Shown: positions 23,448 through 36,118, counted from the stretch's first letter. The stretch is DNA of 64,000 nucleotides from Rhytidiadelphus loreus (GCA_947034895.1 OX344763.1:9488501-9552500); one strand, 5' to 3'. Numbers and translations are program-made. The notes: generated from the sequence alone by a model not told the origin.

Positions 23448-26400
23448 GGCCACAATAATGAGCCCTTGCATTTTTTTGTGCATAGAGCGTTTTATTCATG
23501 GTAAGAAGAAAATTTCTCACACCGCAACAAAGCCAGTGCATTCCTTTGTGCATTATAAAAATATATATTGGACAATTAAAAAATTAAAATTTTTTTAAAA
23601 TTTTTTATATGGCCCAACAAGGCATATTAGTTTACATATATAAATTTTTTTTATTGCTGCTAGGTTTCATTAGTTGATAGGAATTGGTCTAATAACTTTA
23701 TTCTTCAATACATTCAACTTCATAGGTGACTTTGTTGGTCTTATATAATGTGGTTGTTACAGCCACTTCTGAGTGCATAGGCATAGTGACACTTCTACCA
23801 CAATGCACTTAGAATTTTAATTAATTAAAAAAAAATTTAACTCCCCCCAACCCCACCCCGGGTTAAAAAAAATTATTAATTAAAATTAATTTCTTGATTC
23901 CCCCTCTCCCCTACTTGTAATTTTTTGAACAAGGTTAACATGACAAACAATATGGGACAATGAAAATCTTGTATCTCATATTTGTATATTGTATATTGTA
24001 TTTGTATCTGTATCCATATTCCAATATCCGTATCCTTATTTTGGTACCATATCCGTACCATATCCGTATCCATATTCGTATTTAGATAAATGGCTCAAAT
24101 TAAATCTCAAAGATCAACGGCTTAAGAAAATTTGAAAAATCAACAACATTCTGGAGGAGGAAGCATTTTAAACAAAAATGAACAACCTATTCATTTTTGA
24201 GGGAGAGGGGGGGCAACTAATGGCAAACCAAATGTGTGTTGCCACTTTTGGGTGCATAGTTATAAGTGCAATCAGGTAAATAAAAGTAGCAATTTATGAG
24301 GATATTTCATTCCAGTAAGTTTTAATCATCCTAAATAAAGCTTTGGTATTTTTTAACCGTTCTTTTATGACCAATTTGATAACTTGAGGAAACTTTTAAA
24401 CAACATTTGCACAAAGACATAAGAAAAAATATACAAAAATTCAAAAAATAATTAAACCAATTGTTACAAAATTAAAACCTACATAAAAATTGACCACATG
24501 ATTTAGTATTTCAGGATTTAAGAGTTCAAGTGTACTATTCTGGTACAAGTCTAAGTTCAATTCAAAATAAAAAAATTCTACATAATTAATATGTATTTTG
24601 TGGTTGTTTATTGAAACAAATGAAAAAGATTATTGATTACCAAAAATAAAGTGTTCACTATATTGTTTTATGTATACTTGTTGGGATCACGGATTGCATT
24701 TTCAATTAGTTTTTAAAATACATGATAATTAAAAGATAATCAAAACTTGTTTAAGTTATATTTGACACACAATATTGTAGATAGAAGTCACAATTAGTAC
24801 AAACTCTCTTAAGGTGAGCAGTTAAAATCCATTTCACCAAGACAATTGGAACTTTGACTTCTACCTACTTTATGCACGTTGTCCACATAAAAAACACAAA
24901 CATTATGATTGTGCAAGGTACCAACATACGTTAATATCATCTATTAAGTTTGCATGGTATATTCTTCTATATTTGGGTGCCATACTTGTTTGTTTGTCAC
25001 GTTGAGATCTCCCAGACCGTACGTCCCCCAGTTGCATGCTTGGTATTGTCAGAAAGCCGTTGGTGAGGAGGGGTGCACCGGCTTGGTTTTGTGGTGTTTG
25101 GACCTACGATGGGAAAGTTATTGAATTTCAAATTTTTTATTGAACTAAAAAATTAGAAAATTACTTTTACTCTTATTTTGATTGTGGCAACAACACATGG
25201 TACAATAGTTTAAACTAAATTAATTAAAGCATTTGGTTTTGAGTTGAATTCTTCTATTTGTCTTATAATATAAATGTTGAAGTATTGAATTATTCATATA
25301 TATGTTTGATTTTAATAAACAAACATATCATATATATACAAACACAACATACGTTAATACAAAAAATAAATTTAAAGTGTACTTTTTTCCTAGACTCCTT
25401 GAAAGGTTGTAATGTTGATGTAAGGTTTTGGAATGCTAAATTGCCAAATTTTGAAATCTTAAATTCAAAAAATGGACAAGTACATAAAAATTAAATTTTG
25501 GAACTTTTAAATTCTTTATTGTTTGTATCAATGGACCAATGCCTTTTTTCCATCAACAAACAATGAAAACTACCTTTTCTTTTGCAAAATCTTTAAACAT
25601 ATTTTTATTTTTTTGCATATATAACTATAGGCTCTTATATTTGACTAGTATAATGTATGGTAGAAATTTCAAGAAACTCTTACTGCATATATTGCAAGAT
25701 ATATGCATCTACATTCTACAATTAACATGAATTTTGCAACATAAACTTGCTTGAAAAAAATTGTTGGCTTTGAATGTTCAAAACTAAAAACTTTTTACTA
25801 TTGGTTTTGATTTTTAAGTTTTCATGTTGAATAGTTGAATTTTGAATCAAAAAACAATTCAATCAAAACTAACTTAATTTTTACTCATTAAAATATTATT
25901 GAGTAGTAGTAGATTCAACATTGAAGGAAAATTACATCATTAATATTTTTTAGATAGAATTGAAATACAATAATTCTAATAGTGAGATTGTAATAGCAAG
26001 CAAAATCAAACATGTAACAACTTCTTTTAGGTGTAAAAACTGCATTTACAAATGAATCATATAAGTTATTTTTTGAAAAAGATGCTTTGATTGCCCCCAA
26101 AACAAAGACAGTCCATAATTTTCTCAACACTAGCCCAATAAAAATGAATCAAAGCTTTAAATGTACACAAAACAATAAAATGTGAGGAAATTTATTTTTT
26201 AATTTTTTTAATTTTTAATTTTTTGGGGAGTTGCCCACCAACCTTTATTTTGAGTTTATTGTACCATAACTATTTTTGACAAGCACCAATTGAAATAATA
26301 AAAATAATATATACAAAATGATCATAAACTTGGAAATCCTCAAAAAGTTTCAAAAACATTCACTACAGAAACCTACCTTTTGTATATATTATTTGACAAA

Positions 26401-26995
26401 CATATGGTCTTCTAATGGACAAACATTCATTTAGGGAGTCATAATTTTCACATTATAGTATGAGAAGTCGAGCTATTGTACAAATAGAGTACAAAGATTT
26501 TGTTATGTCGCTTTTGGACATGTGTTGTAAAAGTTATAGTTTTTTCAAAATAAGAAGTATTGTAATTCAATTTTGTAATTTTCATAAATCCATAACTTTC
26601 ACATCGTAGGTCCAAACACCAAGAAATTGACACAAATAGGAAACTTTATCATGAAGTAAGCCAAGGGCTCTCTTTTGATGCGTTTGGACATGTGATGTGA
26701 AGTTTTTGTTTCTTCCAAAATAAAAGATAATTTATTTACATTTGTTAATTTTTATAAAAACTTTGACATTGCATGATTTTCACTCTATTTTTCTAGACGC
26801 CCCAAACTGTTAAGTCATTGCTCATTTGATTATACTGATATACAATAGACAATAGGTCTGAAGGCCTTTTCCAAACGAAATACCACTCAATACTACTATT
26901 TCTATTGCAAAGAGAAACAACATCCAATAATTGAATTTGGTAGTTCTATAGTTTAAAAATCATAATTTGCCATAGCACTAATCCAAATGCAATAA
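23448..26995. other. AT-rich intergenic DNA; TATCC array at 23965-24085
   Basis: No gene is supported. Notable parts are the degenerate GTATCC/CATATC array at 23965-24085, a GC-richer patch at about 25000-25110, and repeat words shared with 22 kb near 26600. All short ORFs here look like random open frames. Confidence 0.4.
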
Positions 26996-28734
26996 ATTAA
27001 ATCTTTTTATACTAACAAAAATTCAATTTTTAATTTAAAAATTTATTACATTTTTTTCTGGGTGAAACAAATCTCAATATTTTACAAACTAGTTTCACGT
27101 AGAGTAAAAAGTTTATATAATTGTTGCATTTTGTGATTTTCAAAATTTGAATATGAAAAGTATTTTTAAAAATTATTTAGAAAATGTAGTCTAATAGAAA
27201 AAGGGAGAAAACATAATGTTTTTGCAATGAAATAAAGAATAGACATGAAAAAACATTTTCAAGTCTTAATTTTGCAAAAACAAATTGGTTTTGGAGAGTT
27301 TATTTCAAATTTGTATTTTGAGCAGTTTAACTCATAAAGGACCAAGCTGCCTTTTTTGGCAACATAAAAATTATGGGCAAGTACATGTGACTAGAGGTTT
27401 CTATGTTTTGGATCCAAACTTTAATAGAAGATGTAGACAAGGAATATCTTTCATGTGCATTGAATTTCATGACATTTGATAATATGAGTCAAAATGTAAG
27501 ACCTATATATGTAGTTTGTTTCTTAACTCAGGCAAATCGGATAGATTTGAAGACATAACTTTTTTCAAAAATAAAAATTTGAAATTTGTAATTAGATTTA
27601 TATATACATAGAAAGCTTTGAATCACTCCATTTTGATCAATGAATCAAAAATTATGAGGCATTTTACTATTTGAAGGGAGTTATTGATTTTCTACTCTAA
27701 AATAACCTTTAAAGTGCTTTATTTAACTCAATTTTCAATATTTTGAAAAAAACAAACATTACATGTAGATTGTTTGTTACAACATTGTAATAAACATTGG
27801 AATGGGCATTTTTCAAATCCATAAATAATTGTTAACAATTTTGTATTTTGAATCATTCTCTACATCTTTCTAATTACTATTTTTTTTCTTTATGTTGTAC
27901 AATTCCAAATGATATAAATTTTTTCAATTATATAGCTAACTTGCCCTGAAGAATGAATCCAAAAAAAGTACTTTTGTCACTTCAAATGCTAATATCTTGC
28001 AATCTACAAGGTGGAAAATTATTTAAAAATTCTACATTTTCTCAATCTAGTGTACTACATGATCCTATGGTTACATGTGTAAAAATGATATTTTTCAAAA
28101 ATTTGGTACTTATACTAGAAATGACAGTTTTTGAGTGTTCTTGGTGATAACATAGTCAAGGAACTTTTTGGGTTAAAAAATAAAAGGTTTAATCTGGTGT
28201 GATAAAGAATAAAAAATAACTAAATGATTCCAAATTTTATGAAGAAGTTTCAAAGAATATACTAATAATAGAAATTGTTAGATTTCATAAATTTACCCAT
28301 ATATAGATTTCTATAATTTTTGTATGATCCAATTTGGTTTATTTTGGCTTTCTGCTCATTTTATTTGAAAATATGTACAAATTTCATATTTTTTTATTTC
28401 TCATTTTTTGTAATTTAAAAAATAATAATTCTACCTCAGATTCCAATACAATTTTTTTCTGTCAAAAAAGGTTATTTCTCTTCTTATAAATTTTTACCGT
28501 GAAACTTGCATTTTTTGCCTATAAAGTTGATCATCCAAAATTATTATAATCTAAAAATCCAACAATCAAAATTTTCCACAGTTAATGCATACTAGACATG
28601 CATACTAGACAAAGTTATCTTTTACTTTTATATGGTTAAAAATATAAATTTCAAGCGCATCCATGTGCTAAAAAATATGAAAGTAAAAAAATTTATTTAA
28701 AATCTCTATTTTCAAAAAAATGTTGGGTCTTGAG
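26996..28734 (+). mobile_element. Element M, copy M2, interrupted by P5
   Basis: The segments 27058-27326 and 28200-28734 are collinear with M1 at 5579-5830 and 5910-6415. Shared words include AAACAAATCTCAATATTTT, CATACTAGACAAA and the right end CTTGAGGGG-TTAA (28735-28738). The P5 element lies between the two halves. The left boundary is estimated from the M1 length and is approximate. Confidence 0.45.
27331..28172 (-). mobile_element. TTAA-family element P, copy P5 (842 bp), nested in M2
   Basis: TTAA lies at 27327-27330 and 28173-28176. The ends are CTCATAAAGGACC and AACTTTTTGGG, degenerate forms of the P ends. It aligns with P1 in the same orientation but has internal deletions. The M1 copy gives an approximate empty site for this insertion. 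Confidence 0.6.
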
Positions 28735-28754
28735 GGGTTAAGAGTGAAAATTAA

Positions 28755-29428
28755 CCCCTAAAGTTCTTTGACTATGTTTTCACTAAAACACTCCAAAACT
28801 GCCATTTCTAATACATGTACCAAATTTTTGAAAAGAAACTTTTTTTGACAAATGTGATTGTAGGATCTTGTAGAATACTGATTTAAAAATATAAGGTAAA
28901 AAATTTAGAAATTTCCACTACATGGAGTGCAAGATATAAGTATTCAAATTCATTGAGATCATCTTTTGGGCCCTGCAAAAAACAGGGCAGCTGCGCTTCA
29001 CAAGCTTACTTTTCTATGAAAAAATGTCCAAAATGGTGGTGCTTCTTTGGATTCTTTTTACTAGACAAGTTGGTTACATGCTTAAAATTTTCATATCATT
29101 TGGAATTGTACAACATATACGGAAAAAAAAAGTAAGTAGAAAGAAGTAGAAACTAATTCAAAATAATAAATTGTTAACAATTTATTTATGGGATTGAAAA
29201 AAGTGATTTTTTTTATCTGCCCAGACTGCCCGGTCGGGGAAAAAACTAACATATTAGGCCATAACTTTTGACTCATATTTCCAAATGTCATAAAACTTAG
29301 TGCAAATGAAAGATATTCCTTGCCCCACCTCCTAATAAAATTTCAGCCTAAAATATGCAAATCTCCAGTCACACGTACCTGCCCAAAATTTCTATGTTGC
29401 CAAAAAACACATGTTGGTCCTTTAGCAA
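28755..29428 (+). mobile_element. TTAA-family element P, copy P6 (674 bp, internally deleted)
   Basis: TTAA lies at 28751-28754 and 29429-29432. The left end is CCCCTAAAGTTC; the right end is GTCCTTTAGCAA, decayed. It lies in opposite orientation to P5 about 580 bp away, forming a second inverted P pair like P0/P1. It is shorter than the 936-bp form. The end of M2 lies only 12 bp to its left. Confidence 0.6.
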
Positions 29429-29432
29429 TTAA

Positions 29433-30805
29433 AGATGCTTGGTATGAAATTTTTGTTTTATAATTTTGATTGAAATTTACAACATAAAAAATTAGGGATT
29501 TAAAAACAATATTATAATAGTTTTAAAAATAAAACATTCACAAGCTAAAAATATACTAATGCAAGTTGCTAAATAAAATAGAAATAAAAAATTTAGAATT
29601 AATATTTGTAAGCTCAATCCCGAAATTAGGGTTCATTTGAGTGAACTAACCCCATTGCTTGTCCTCTAATAATTCATTCCAAAGATGCATGTAAAAAATG
29701 GACCCATTATTTTGTACTTCATTGGTTTAATTTATACACCTCTCCAAGTTAATCTAGGGTCTCTGAATGCAAATATGAATTCAAAATTTCCAAATTTTAT
29801 CATGTGTGCCCAATAAGAAAATTCAGTGTTTTTCATCATGGATGAGTAAGAACTCACTACATCACTGCCCTAATTAGCTACAGATGTGGAGACTATAAGT
29901 TAATCCACAATAACAAAGAGATATTCTTATCTACAACCTTGATTGACTTCAGATGGACGACCTGGATTGAATTCAGGTGGATCAATGACAGGCAATCTTA
30001 TCCTTCAGTTGTTTATCGTCTCTCTCAAGTCGGCTTATCCTCGGCATCATTCTCTGTCTCGGCAAGGCTCCTTGTCAAAGGACACACACTATGGTTTGCA
30101 ACGCTTTGTCATACAAACACGTTGGAACAATTTTGTGTCCTACCAATAGGTGGTGGACCCTTTCTTTTTCAATTTGCTCTCAAGGCGTTCAAATATGTGA
30201 AGCGTTACGATGTGTTGAAATTGAATTCATTGAACCTTGCTTCTATCTAATTTACTTGTGCAATTTTGCTTACTAGTAGTATTTCATACACATTGATTGA
30301 ATTTGTGGTAGAGCACAATGCAAATAGGCACACGGTTCAAAGATGTTCTATAACTTATCGGAATGAACTCTCGCATGCTTCATTATTCTTCGTTTGTAGT
30401 CGAACAACTGCGACGGCTTGAGTGTTTGTCAATCTCGCAACAACCTGAGGTCATTGCCCTACACTTTGGAAACTTTTCCAATGTGAAGTATGAGCATTGG
30501 GGAGGTTACAGCCTGATTTCTTGTCAAGCAGAAATTGGGCAAGTTGGGGTGATCTGATTTTCGTGCGTGACCTAGGTGCTTTTGGTAGTGTGCATGACAA
30601 GAGTAGAAGGAGAGAAGAGTAGGTGCTACTAACTGAATCAATGTCGATCGTGCTCAAGACTTTGGACCAATTTAGCTAGAACAGTTCTTTGGAATGATTG
30701 AGTTGCATGAGCCCCACCAAAAGAATTGGTTGTTCAAAGATGGGGATGACCTACCATTTGCAGACCATTTTTACTTGAGTGTGAGGATTTAATAGAAGCA
30801 GTGCC
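29433..30805. other. Low-copy segment with frameshifted coding-like ORFs
   Basis: From about 29930 the composition becomes gene-like. Overlapping plus-strand frames at 29939-30276 include GSMTGNLILQLFIVSLKSAY and SLSRQGSLSKDTHYGLQRFV, but no single long frame or known domain can be followed. A broken host gene fragment is possible. The 30363-30657 part has ORFs on both strands with no recognisable family. Confidence 0.3.
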
Positions 30806-30829
30806 GTCATCACAGATTTTTGTGATGAC
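30806..30829 (+). repeat. Short hairpin, 9-bp stem
   Basis: GTCATCACA and TGTGATGAC pair around a 6-base loop. It stands alone, with no adjoining gene end, so its role is unknown. Confidence 0.6.
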
Positions 30830-30869
30830 AATTGTATTTTTCGACCACATGATTTAGCAATTAAAATCC

Positions 30870-31265
30870 ATTTTCATCCATCTGTTATTTTTTTTCATCC
30901 ATTCACAAAACCATTTTTCATCAATTTTATTCCATTCAATATTTGTGATTTTGTCCATCCATAAAACAAATTTGCATCCATCTTCATCCATCTAGTATTT
31001 TTGGTTTCATCCATCCATAACACATAATTTCATCCATGTTCATCCATTTGACACTTTTGATTTCATTCATTCGTAGCACAAATTTTCATCCATATTCATC
31101 CATCCAATATTTTCAATTTCATCCATCCATAGTACAAATTTCCATCCTTAGTCATCCATCCAATATTTATGATTTCATCCATCCATAGCACAAAATCTCA
31201 TCCGTATTGATCCATCAAATATTCATGATTTCGTCCATCGGCCCAACAAAGTTTCATCCTTCATT
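30870..31265 (+). repeat. Satellite-like array, about 56-59 bp unit, about seven units
   Basis: Each unit has the order TTTCATCCATCCATAGCACA, then TTTTCATCCATATTCATCC, then AATATTT. The units also hold a shorter sub-repeat, CATCCAT. Units differ by substitutions and small indels, so the array is not recent. Confidence 0.85.
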
Positions 31266-31482
31266 CGTTAAATTACAAACCTATTGGGCCCGAGTTTCCT
31301 TGTGATATTTTTCCCTATGTCCGTAGGAGTTCCCCTCCGAGTTCCCCTTTTCCTTGTGCCCCAAAGTTTCCCAGTGTTCTCTTCCTAACAAAGAGTAACA
31401 GAGGGAACTTTCCCAGTTTTCCCCATGGGGAACGGCATATGAACTCCCTATGCAGAAGGAATTAAGGAAACTTATGTGCACT

Positions 31483-31782
31483 TGGATTCACCGCCAGCGT
31501 ACTTGGGTGTTGGACACTTGTTACCGCATCATCCACAATTGTAAACATCTGCGGTCAGCTCAATCTCGCACCCATTCTTCCAGCTCCAGTCGCAGTTGTT
31601 AAATCCAGGCTATACACAAGCATACACATGCTTCCCACACAGGCACTTGCTCCACACGTTCGGAAGTGTCTTGCATTAATTGCACACCACAAGCACCACA
31701 GTTGTTGAGGTTAGTACCATTCGACCAGTTGCCGTCGCAGTTGGAGAATCTAGACTTGCAATAGTAATCGTTCTTCCTATAA
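31483..31782 (-). pseudogene. Broken cysteine-rich gene fragment (NCD-W-NGCE / NCGxCG repeats)
   Basis: Minus-strand frames show two copies of one pattern. The first reads FSNCDGNWSNG then NNCGACG; the second reads PGFNNCDWSWKNGCEIELTA then VYNCG-stop-CGNKC. Between them lies CKTLPNVWSKCLCGKHVYAC in the second frame. The regular C, W and N-C-G spacing is that of secreted, disulphide-rich repeat proteins. The frame changes once between the repeats and has at least two in-frame stops (before PGF and inside CG-CG). I cannot name the family. Sequence beyond the last codon does not continue the pattern. Confidence 0.55.
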
Positions 31783-32891
31783 ATAGTAATTAAATGCAAT
31801 AGTAATTTGTTTTAGCACTTGGTTACTGTGTTCAGCACATCCAGACATTTCACGTTGCAAGTTCAACAGTTGGGTAGCAACAATGACGAGGGAGGGCGCC
31901 CGTAAACTTCGGATTTGTAGCTGGGGCACGTCAAGCGTGAGGGATAGCAGTGCCCAATGCGAGGGCGGGGAGAATTTGTCTAGGCTACCCACATCCCATA
32001 CCTGACCCCAAAAATGGCTCATCACATTACTATAGTCGTAACCCGGTACCCCCATCCCAACACTGTAAAGTCAAGTCCAGCTCAAATCCGAATTTTGGAC
32101 CTCACCCTTCTCGTTTAGTGTTGTAGTGTCCCTAGTTCACGACGTCACCCACATCACGGTTGAAGGTTTCCATGGGCCTATTCCCGTGGTCTTATGCACC
32201 CCATAGTCTTCTTTCTATTCCAATTAAACGTGCCGGAATCATGGGGCCCATGCAATTTTTCATAGCTCCTCCCATTACTGATCCAAAACTTGTCTGCGTC
32301 GCCACTAACTTCACCACCCGCTCACTCCTCCATGGCTTCCTTTCCGGTGCTCCTACTTGCGCTCGCTGATTGCCTATTTCTCCAGGTCTAGCTCGAGACC
32401 ACCCTTCCATTTTTTTCCATCCCCAATTCCTTACATTCTTGCTTGCATTTGCTTACACCTTCCGGTGCTCTTTTTCCCATTTTTGGGCTGATTTTTTGCA
32501 AGGGGGGGTATAAACTTAGCCCATTGACCTTGACTCCTTTTGCATGACCAACATATATGGTTTATTGGCCCTACCTTCGCTGACCCGCCGCTTTTGCTCT
32601 TGCTTCGGTGCGATTCCAGCTTCTCTACTGCATCTGTTTCTACCACTTTCAACGATACTTTTCCAATTGGATTTTCTCTTGCTTCTCTCGCTCCAAATTT
32701 CAGGGGTTGCACACTCTTTTCAAGATTGATCTGTTGCCCAAGCTCGCACATTCAAATTCCCTATTGTTGACTGGTGAGTCTCCTGATTTCTGGATGAGAC
32801 TGCATACACGTTTTTTAATTTGAATTTCCATCATGTCATGTCATAATCCATTAGTAATCCATCATTTGAACTTGCATTCTTTTAGATTGTC
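31783..32891. other. GC-richer low-copy segment upstream of the Tc1-type transposase
   Basis: Contains the 31868-31935 block shared with 19.7 kb. ORFs at 32431-32770 on both strands overlap, and none has a recognisable domain. The TTTTAG before 32885 could be a splice acceptor for the transposase frame. No terminal inverted repeat for the transposase was found. Confidence 0.35.
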
Positions 32892-33918
32892 ATGTGCATA
32901 CGGACGCTAAGCAATCATGAGAGGGCTCTCATTGTGGGAATGCGGGAGGGTGGAGTGAAATCTAGCCGCATTGCCGAATTGATGGGAATACCACGTTCTA
33001 CTGTGTCCTTAGTTTTGACAAAGTGGAAGAAATTTAGGTGCGTTACTATGGGTAAGCCAAATCCTTTGACAACAAAACTCTCAATTCGTTCGCTTCAAGA
33101 CCTAGCTAGAGAAATCCAACAAGATCAACGTCTTTCTTTAGCGGCACTTGCTCAAAAGTTCAGAGTCTGTCCAACCACTATCCACAAGCATGTGCGTCTA
33201 TTCAGATTTGGGAATCGCATCGCTTTAAGGAACCCTTTTTCTCAGTGCAAAGCATAGAAATCAAAGATTGGCATTTGCTTGTAAGTATAAGCGTTGGACT
33301 GCAAAATAATGGAAGAATGTAATTTGGATAGATGAGTCTTCTTTCAAACTTGGCAAAGAGAGTCGGTAAATTTGAGTTTGGAGAAAGGTGCACGAGAAGT
33401 ATGACGACCAGTGCTTGGTGCCTATTTTCAAATTAGGGAGAACATCAATCATAGTATGGGGTGCATTCAGTGGATTTGACATATGTCCACTCATTTTTAT
33501 GCCACAAGGAGAGCGCACTGCTAATGACTTCGTGCAGAATGTATATGAAGGTACTCTCTCCGGGTTTTATTTCATGCATGATGCACTAGAATAGCTCATT
33601 CTCATGAAAGATGGCGCTCCCATGCATCATGGCAAAGTTCCAGAACTTTGGAGGAAAACTCACGAGATAGCCAAATTGCAATGACCTCCGAATTCAACCG
33701 ACTTGAACCCGATAGAAAACATGTGGAAGATTATGAAAGATTTGCTCCGCCACCAGAAGAAGCCAAGCAACAAGCAAGAAATGATGGACACCATTAAAGC
33801 GGTTTGGGAAGAGGTTTCTCTTGAGCAACTACAAAATTTGATGGAAAACATGCCCAATCCTAGGCCCAATCGAATGAAAGCAGTTATTTTAGCAAGGGGT
33901 GGTAGCACTAGATGGTAG
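32892..33918 (+). pseudogene. Tc1-type (DD34E) transposase pseudogene
   Basis: The first frame (to 33257) has the two helix-turn-helix units of a Tc1-like DNA-binding region: IAELMGIPRSTVSLVLTKW, then LAALAQKFRVCPTTIHKHV. After a frameshift the catalytic core follows. WIDESSF carries the first Asp (33331), MKDGAP the second (33610), and LNPIENMW the Glu (33715). There are 34 residues between the second Asp and the Glu, hence DD34E. The C-terminus is ILARGGSTRW. In-frame stops occur at 33307, 33367, 33373, 33592 and 33682. Plant mariner-like transposases are usually DD39D, so this type is unexpected. No flanking TIR was identified. Confidence 0.85.
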
Positions 33919-34164
33919 GGACTATGCACAACAAATCAAATATGTTATATGCTTTTCCAGTTCATATGTAAATATTTGTACAGATAATGAACTATTCTTT
34001 ACTAAGATTCGAACACTACAACAATGGTAGTGTTTTATGACTACAAAAATATGACTGAGAATGATTGGCGACTACTCGCAGTCATATACTTGGAGGTCAA
34101 TACCTTGGGGAGAAATATGACTACAAAATATGACTACCAGTCGTTTTTGGGTCTTGTACTTCAT

Positions 34165-34183
34165 GGGCGTATATTATACGCCC
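34165..34183 (+). repeat. 19-nt perfect inverted repeat inside CACTA element 1
   Basis: GGGCGTATA and TATACGCCC flank a single T. A related word, ATACGCC, occurs near the other end of the element at 35870. Confidence 0.7.
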
Positions 34184-34368
34184 GTTGAGAACACCAAAGT
34201 ATTTCATGGGGAATGGTAGGGAACTCGTTTGAGAACATTGAGTTATATTATTAGTCATATTTTCATAGTAGTAACATTTTTTTATTTTTGGGCAATCTAA
34301 AATAAACATAGGCAATCAAAAAAAATATAGACAAGCCATTGTTTAAAATTTTAAAACCTAATCACCAC

Positions 34369-34522
34369 TTTTTAAGGGTTTTGAAACCCTAGCCACTACT
34401 TTTTAGGGTTTTGAAACCCTAGCCACTACTTTTTAGGATTTTGAAACCCTAGCCGTCATTTTTTTAGGGTTTTGAAACCCTAGCCATCATTTTTTTAGGG
34501 TTTTGAAATCCTAGCCACTACT
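34369..34522 (+). repeat. 30-bp tandem repeat with telobox-like words, five units
   Basis: Each unit contains TTTAGGGTTTTGAAACCCTA, a plant-telomere-type heptamer and its inverted copy, followed by GCCACTAC or a variant. The AAACCCTA word is also the telobox found in plant promoters and Polycomb recruitment sites. Confidence 0.85.
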
Positions 34523-34571
34523 TCTTTTGACTCTTCTTCCTTACCTTTTGTTGCCTTTTGTCTCTTGTCTC

Positions 34572-34745
34572 TTTGAGTTCACTCTTGTTTCTTAGTTGTT
34601 GTGTTTTGTTGCACTTTGAGTTCACTCTTGTTTCTTAATTGTTGTGTTTTGTTGCATCTTGAGTTCACTCCTGTTTCTTAGTTGTTGTGTTTTGTTGCAT
34701 CTTGAATTCACTCTTGTTTCTTAGTTGCTGTCTTTTGTTGCATCT
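34572..34745 (+). repeat. 43-bp tandem repeat, about four units
   Basis: The unit begins TTTGAGTTCACTCTTGTTTC and ends GTTTTGTTGCA. Starts fall at 34572 and 34615 and at the following steps. A T-rich, low-complexity tract continues to about 35000. Confidence 0.85.
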
Positions 34746-36118
34746 TCACTCTTGCTTCTTGTTTTTTTCTTCTTGCATCTTAATTCTTTCTTCTTCTTAT
34801 TTCTTATTTCTTATTTGTTATTTCTTACTTTTTGTTCTCTCTTTTTGTTTCTTGTTTCTTTTTGTTGCATCTTAACTCTTTTTTGTTGTTTCTTGTTACT
34901 TCTTAGTAGTTTCTCCTTATTGTTTCCTATGCATTTTAACTTGTATTTGTTGTTATTTTTTAGCACTTGTTGCCTTTTTTCTTCTTGTTCCTTGCATCAC
35001 CATTGTTTTTCTTCTTACCCTAAATTTGTATTACATATTTTCTATTGTTGTAAACTTTTGAAGATTGAGCTTTGTTGTATGTTCATTAAAAATTAACCTC
35101 CTATTTCTTTAATTGTATATGCAGGCAACAAAATTGGAACAAAGTCGTTGGAGGCTACTTGCAACTCACTTCATATTATTGTAAGAAAAATATAGTCTCT
35201 ATTGACTTGTGTAAATAATTCATTGTGATATACATATTTTGTATTTGTAACTAATAAATTATAAATGTCATTCAAAGGAGTCACATTCCTTCTTATATAT
35301 TCCCTCTCCAATATAATTGTTTCTTGTATATCTTTAAAATCATATGTATTTGTTTTTAACTACATGAAATCTTTTATTCAATTGTTAAATCATTTTAATG
35401 TATGATTGCAAATATGCTTAGGTATCCTACAACCGTTGTATGATTTGTTCAATTCATAGTTCAAAATACATATCAATAAAAAAATGACTACTTGGAGTCA
35501 CAAAATGATTATAATAATTTCCAAAAAATGACTAGGTCACTAAGTGCTCTCAATATGACTGAAAAATATGACTGAAAAATATGACTGAAAAGAGTCGTTT
35601 TACGAATCATCAAAAAATATGACTCACCGCAGTCATATTCCACATGACTGCAAAATATGACTCACCGCAGTCATATTCCACGTCATCAAAAAATATGACT
35701 CAACGCAGTCATATTCCACAAAATATGACTGATCACAGTTATATTCCACGTCATCAAAAAATATGACTCAACGCAGTCATATTCCGCGTAGGATTTTTTC
35801 ATTTATCTGGGCAACTCAAGAAAAAGTCATTTATCCGGGCAACTCAAAGAAAATCAAAATATACGCCTTATTGGCATATTATGGCTAATTATGGGTATTT
35901 ATACCCCTCAACTTATATGACTACCAATATGACTGATGTCTGAAGCAACTGATGTAGTTATATTCCGAGTCATCTACAGTGATTTCTGCACCAGTCATAT
36001 TTTTTGATTTTACGACTGACTGCAGTCGTTTTTTGCAGTCATAAAACACTGCTTTTGTTGTAGTGTGACACAACTTTTGCTTTAGGAATCCGTTCATTTT
36101 TGGCCCGAATATGGCTTC

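Larger units (their letters stand above)
34014..36065. mobile_element. Non-autonomous CACTA element 1 (about 2.05 kb)
   Basis: The left end is CACTACAACAATGGTAGTG then TTTTATGACT. The complement of the right end is CACTACAACAAAAGCAGTG then TTTTATGACT. The CACTACAA start is that of En/Spm elements. Both subterminal regions are dense in ATGACT/AGTCAT words, up to TATGACTCACCGCAGTCATA units at 35620-35790, as expected for transposase-binding subterminal repeats. There is no transposase frame. Flanking trinucleotides (GAA and TGA) do not match, so the target duplication has decayed or one end is displaced. Confidence 0.8.

Noticed and set aside
30870..31265. Regular repeats considered as a CRISPR array
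   Set aside because: The whole unit repeats without unique spacers and with gradual divergence. This is a plant satellite-type tandem repeat.
32440..32530. Candidate left TIR of the Tc1-type element, compared with 36080-38340
   Set aside because: Only a few scattered matches were found by eye, below what chance could give.
34687..35096. Two overlapping plus-strand ORFs of 62 and 123 codons rich in Leu, Phe and Ser
   Set aside because: They come from T-rich low-complexity repeats inside CACTA element 1 and have no domain.
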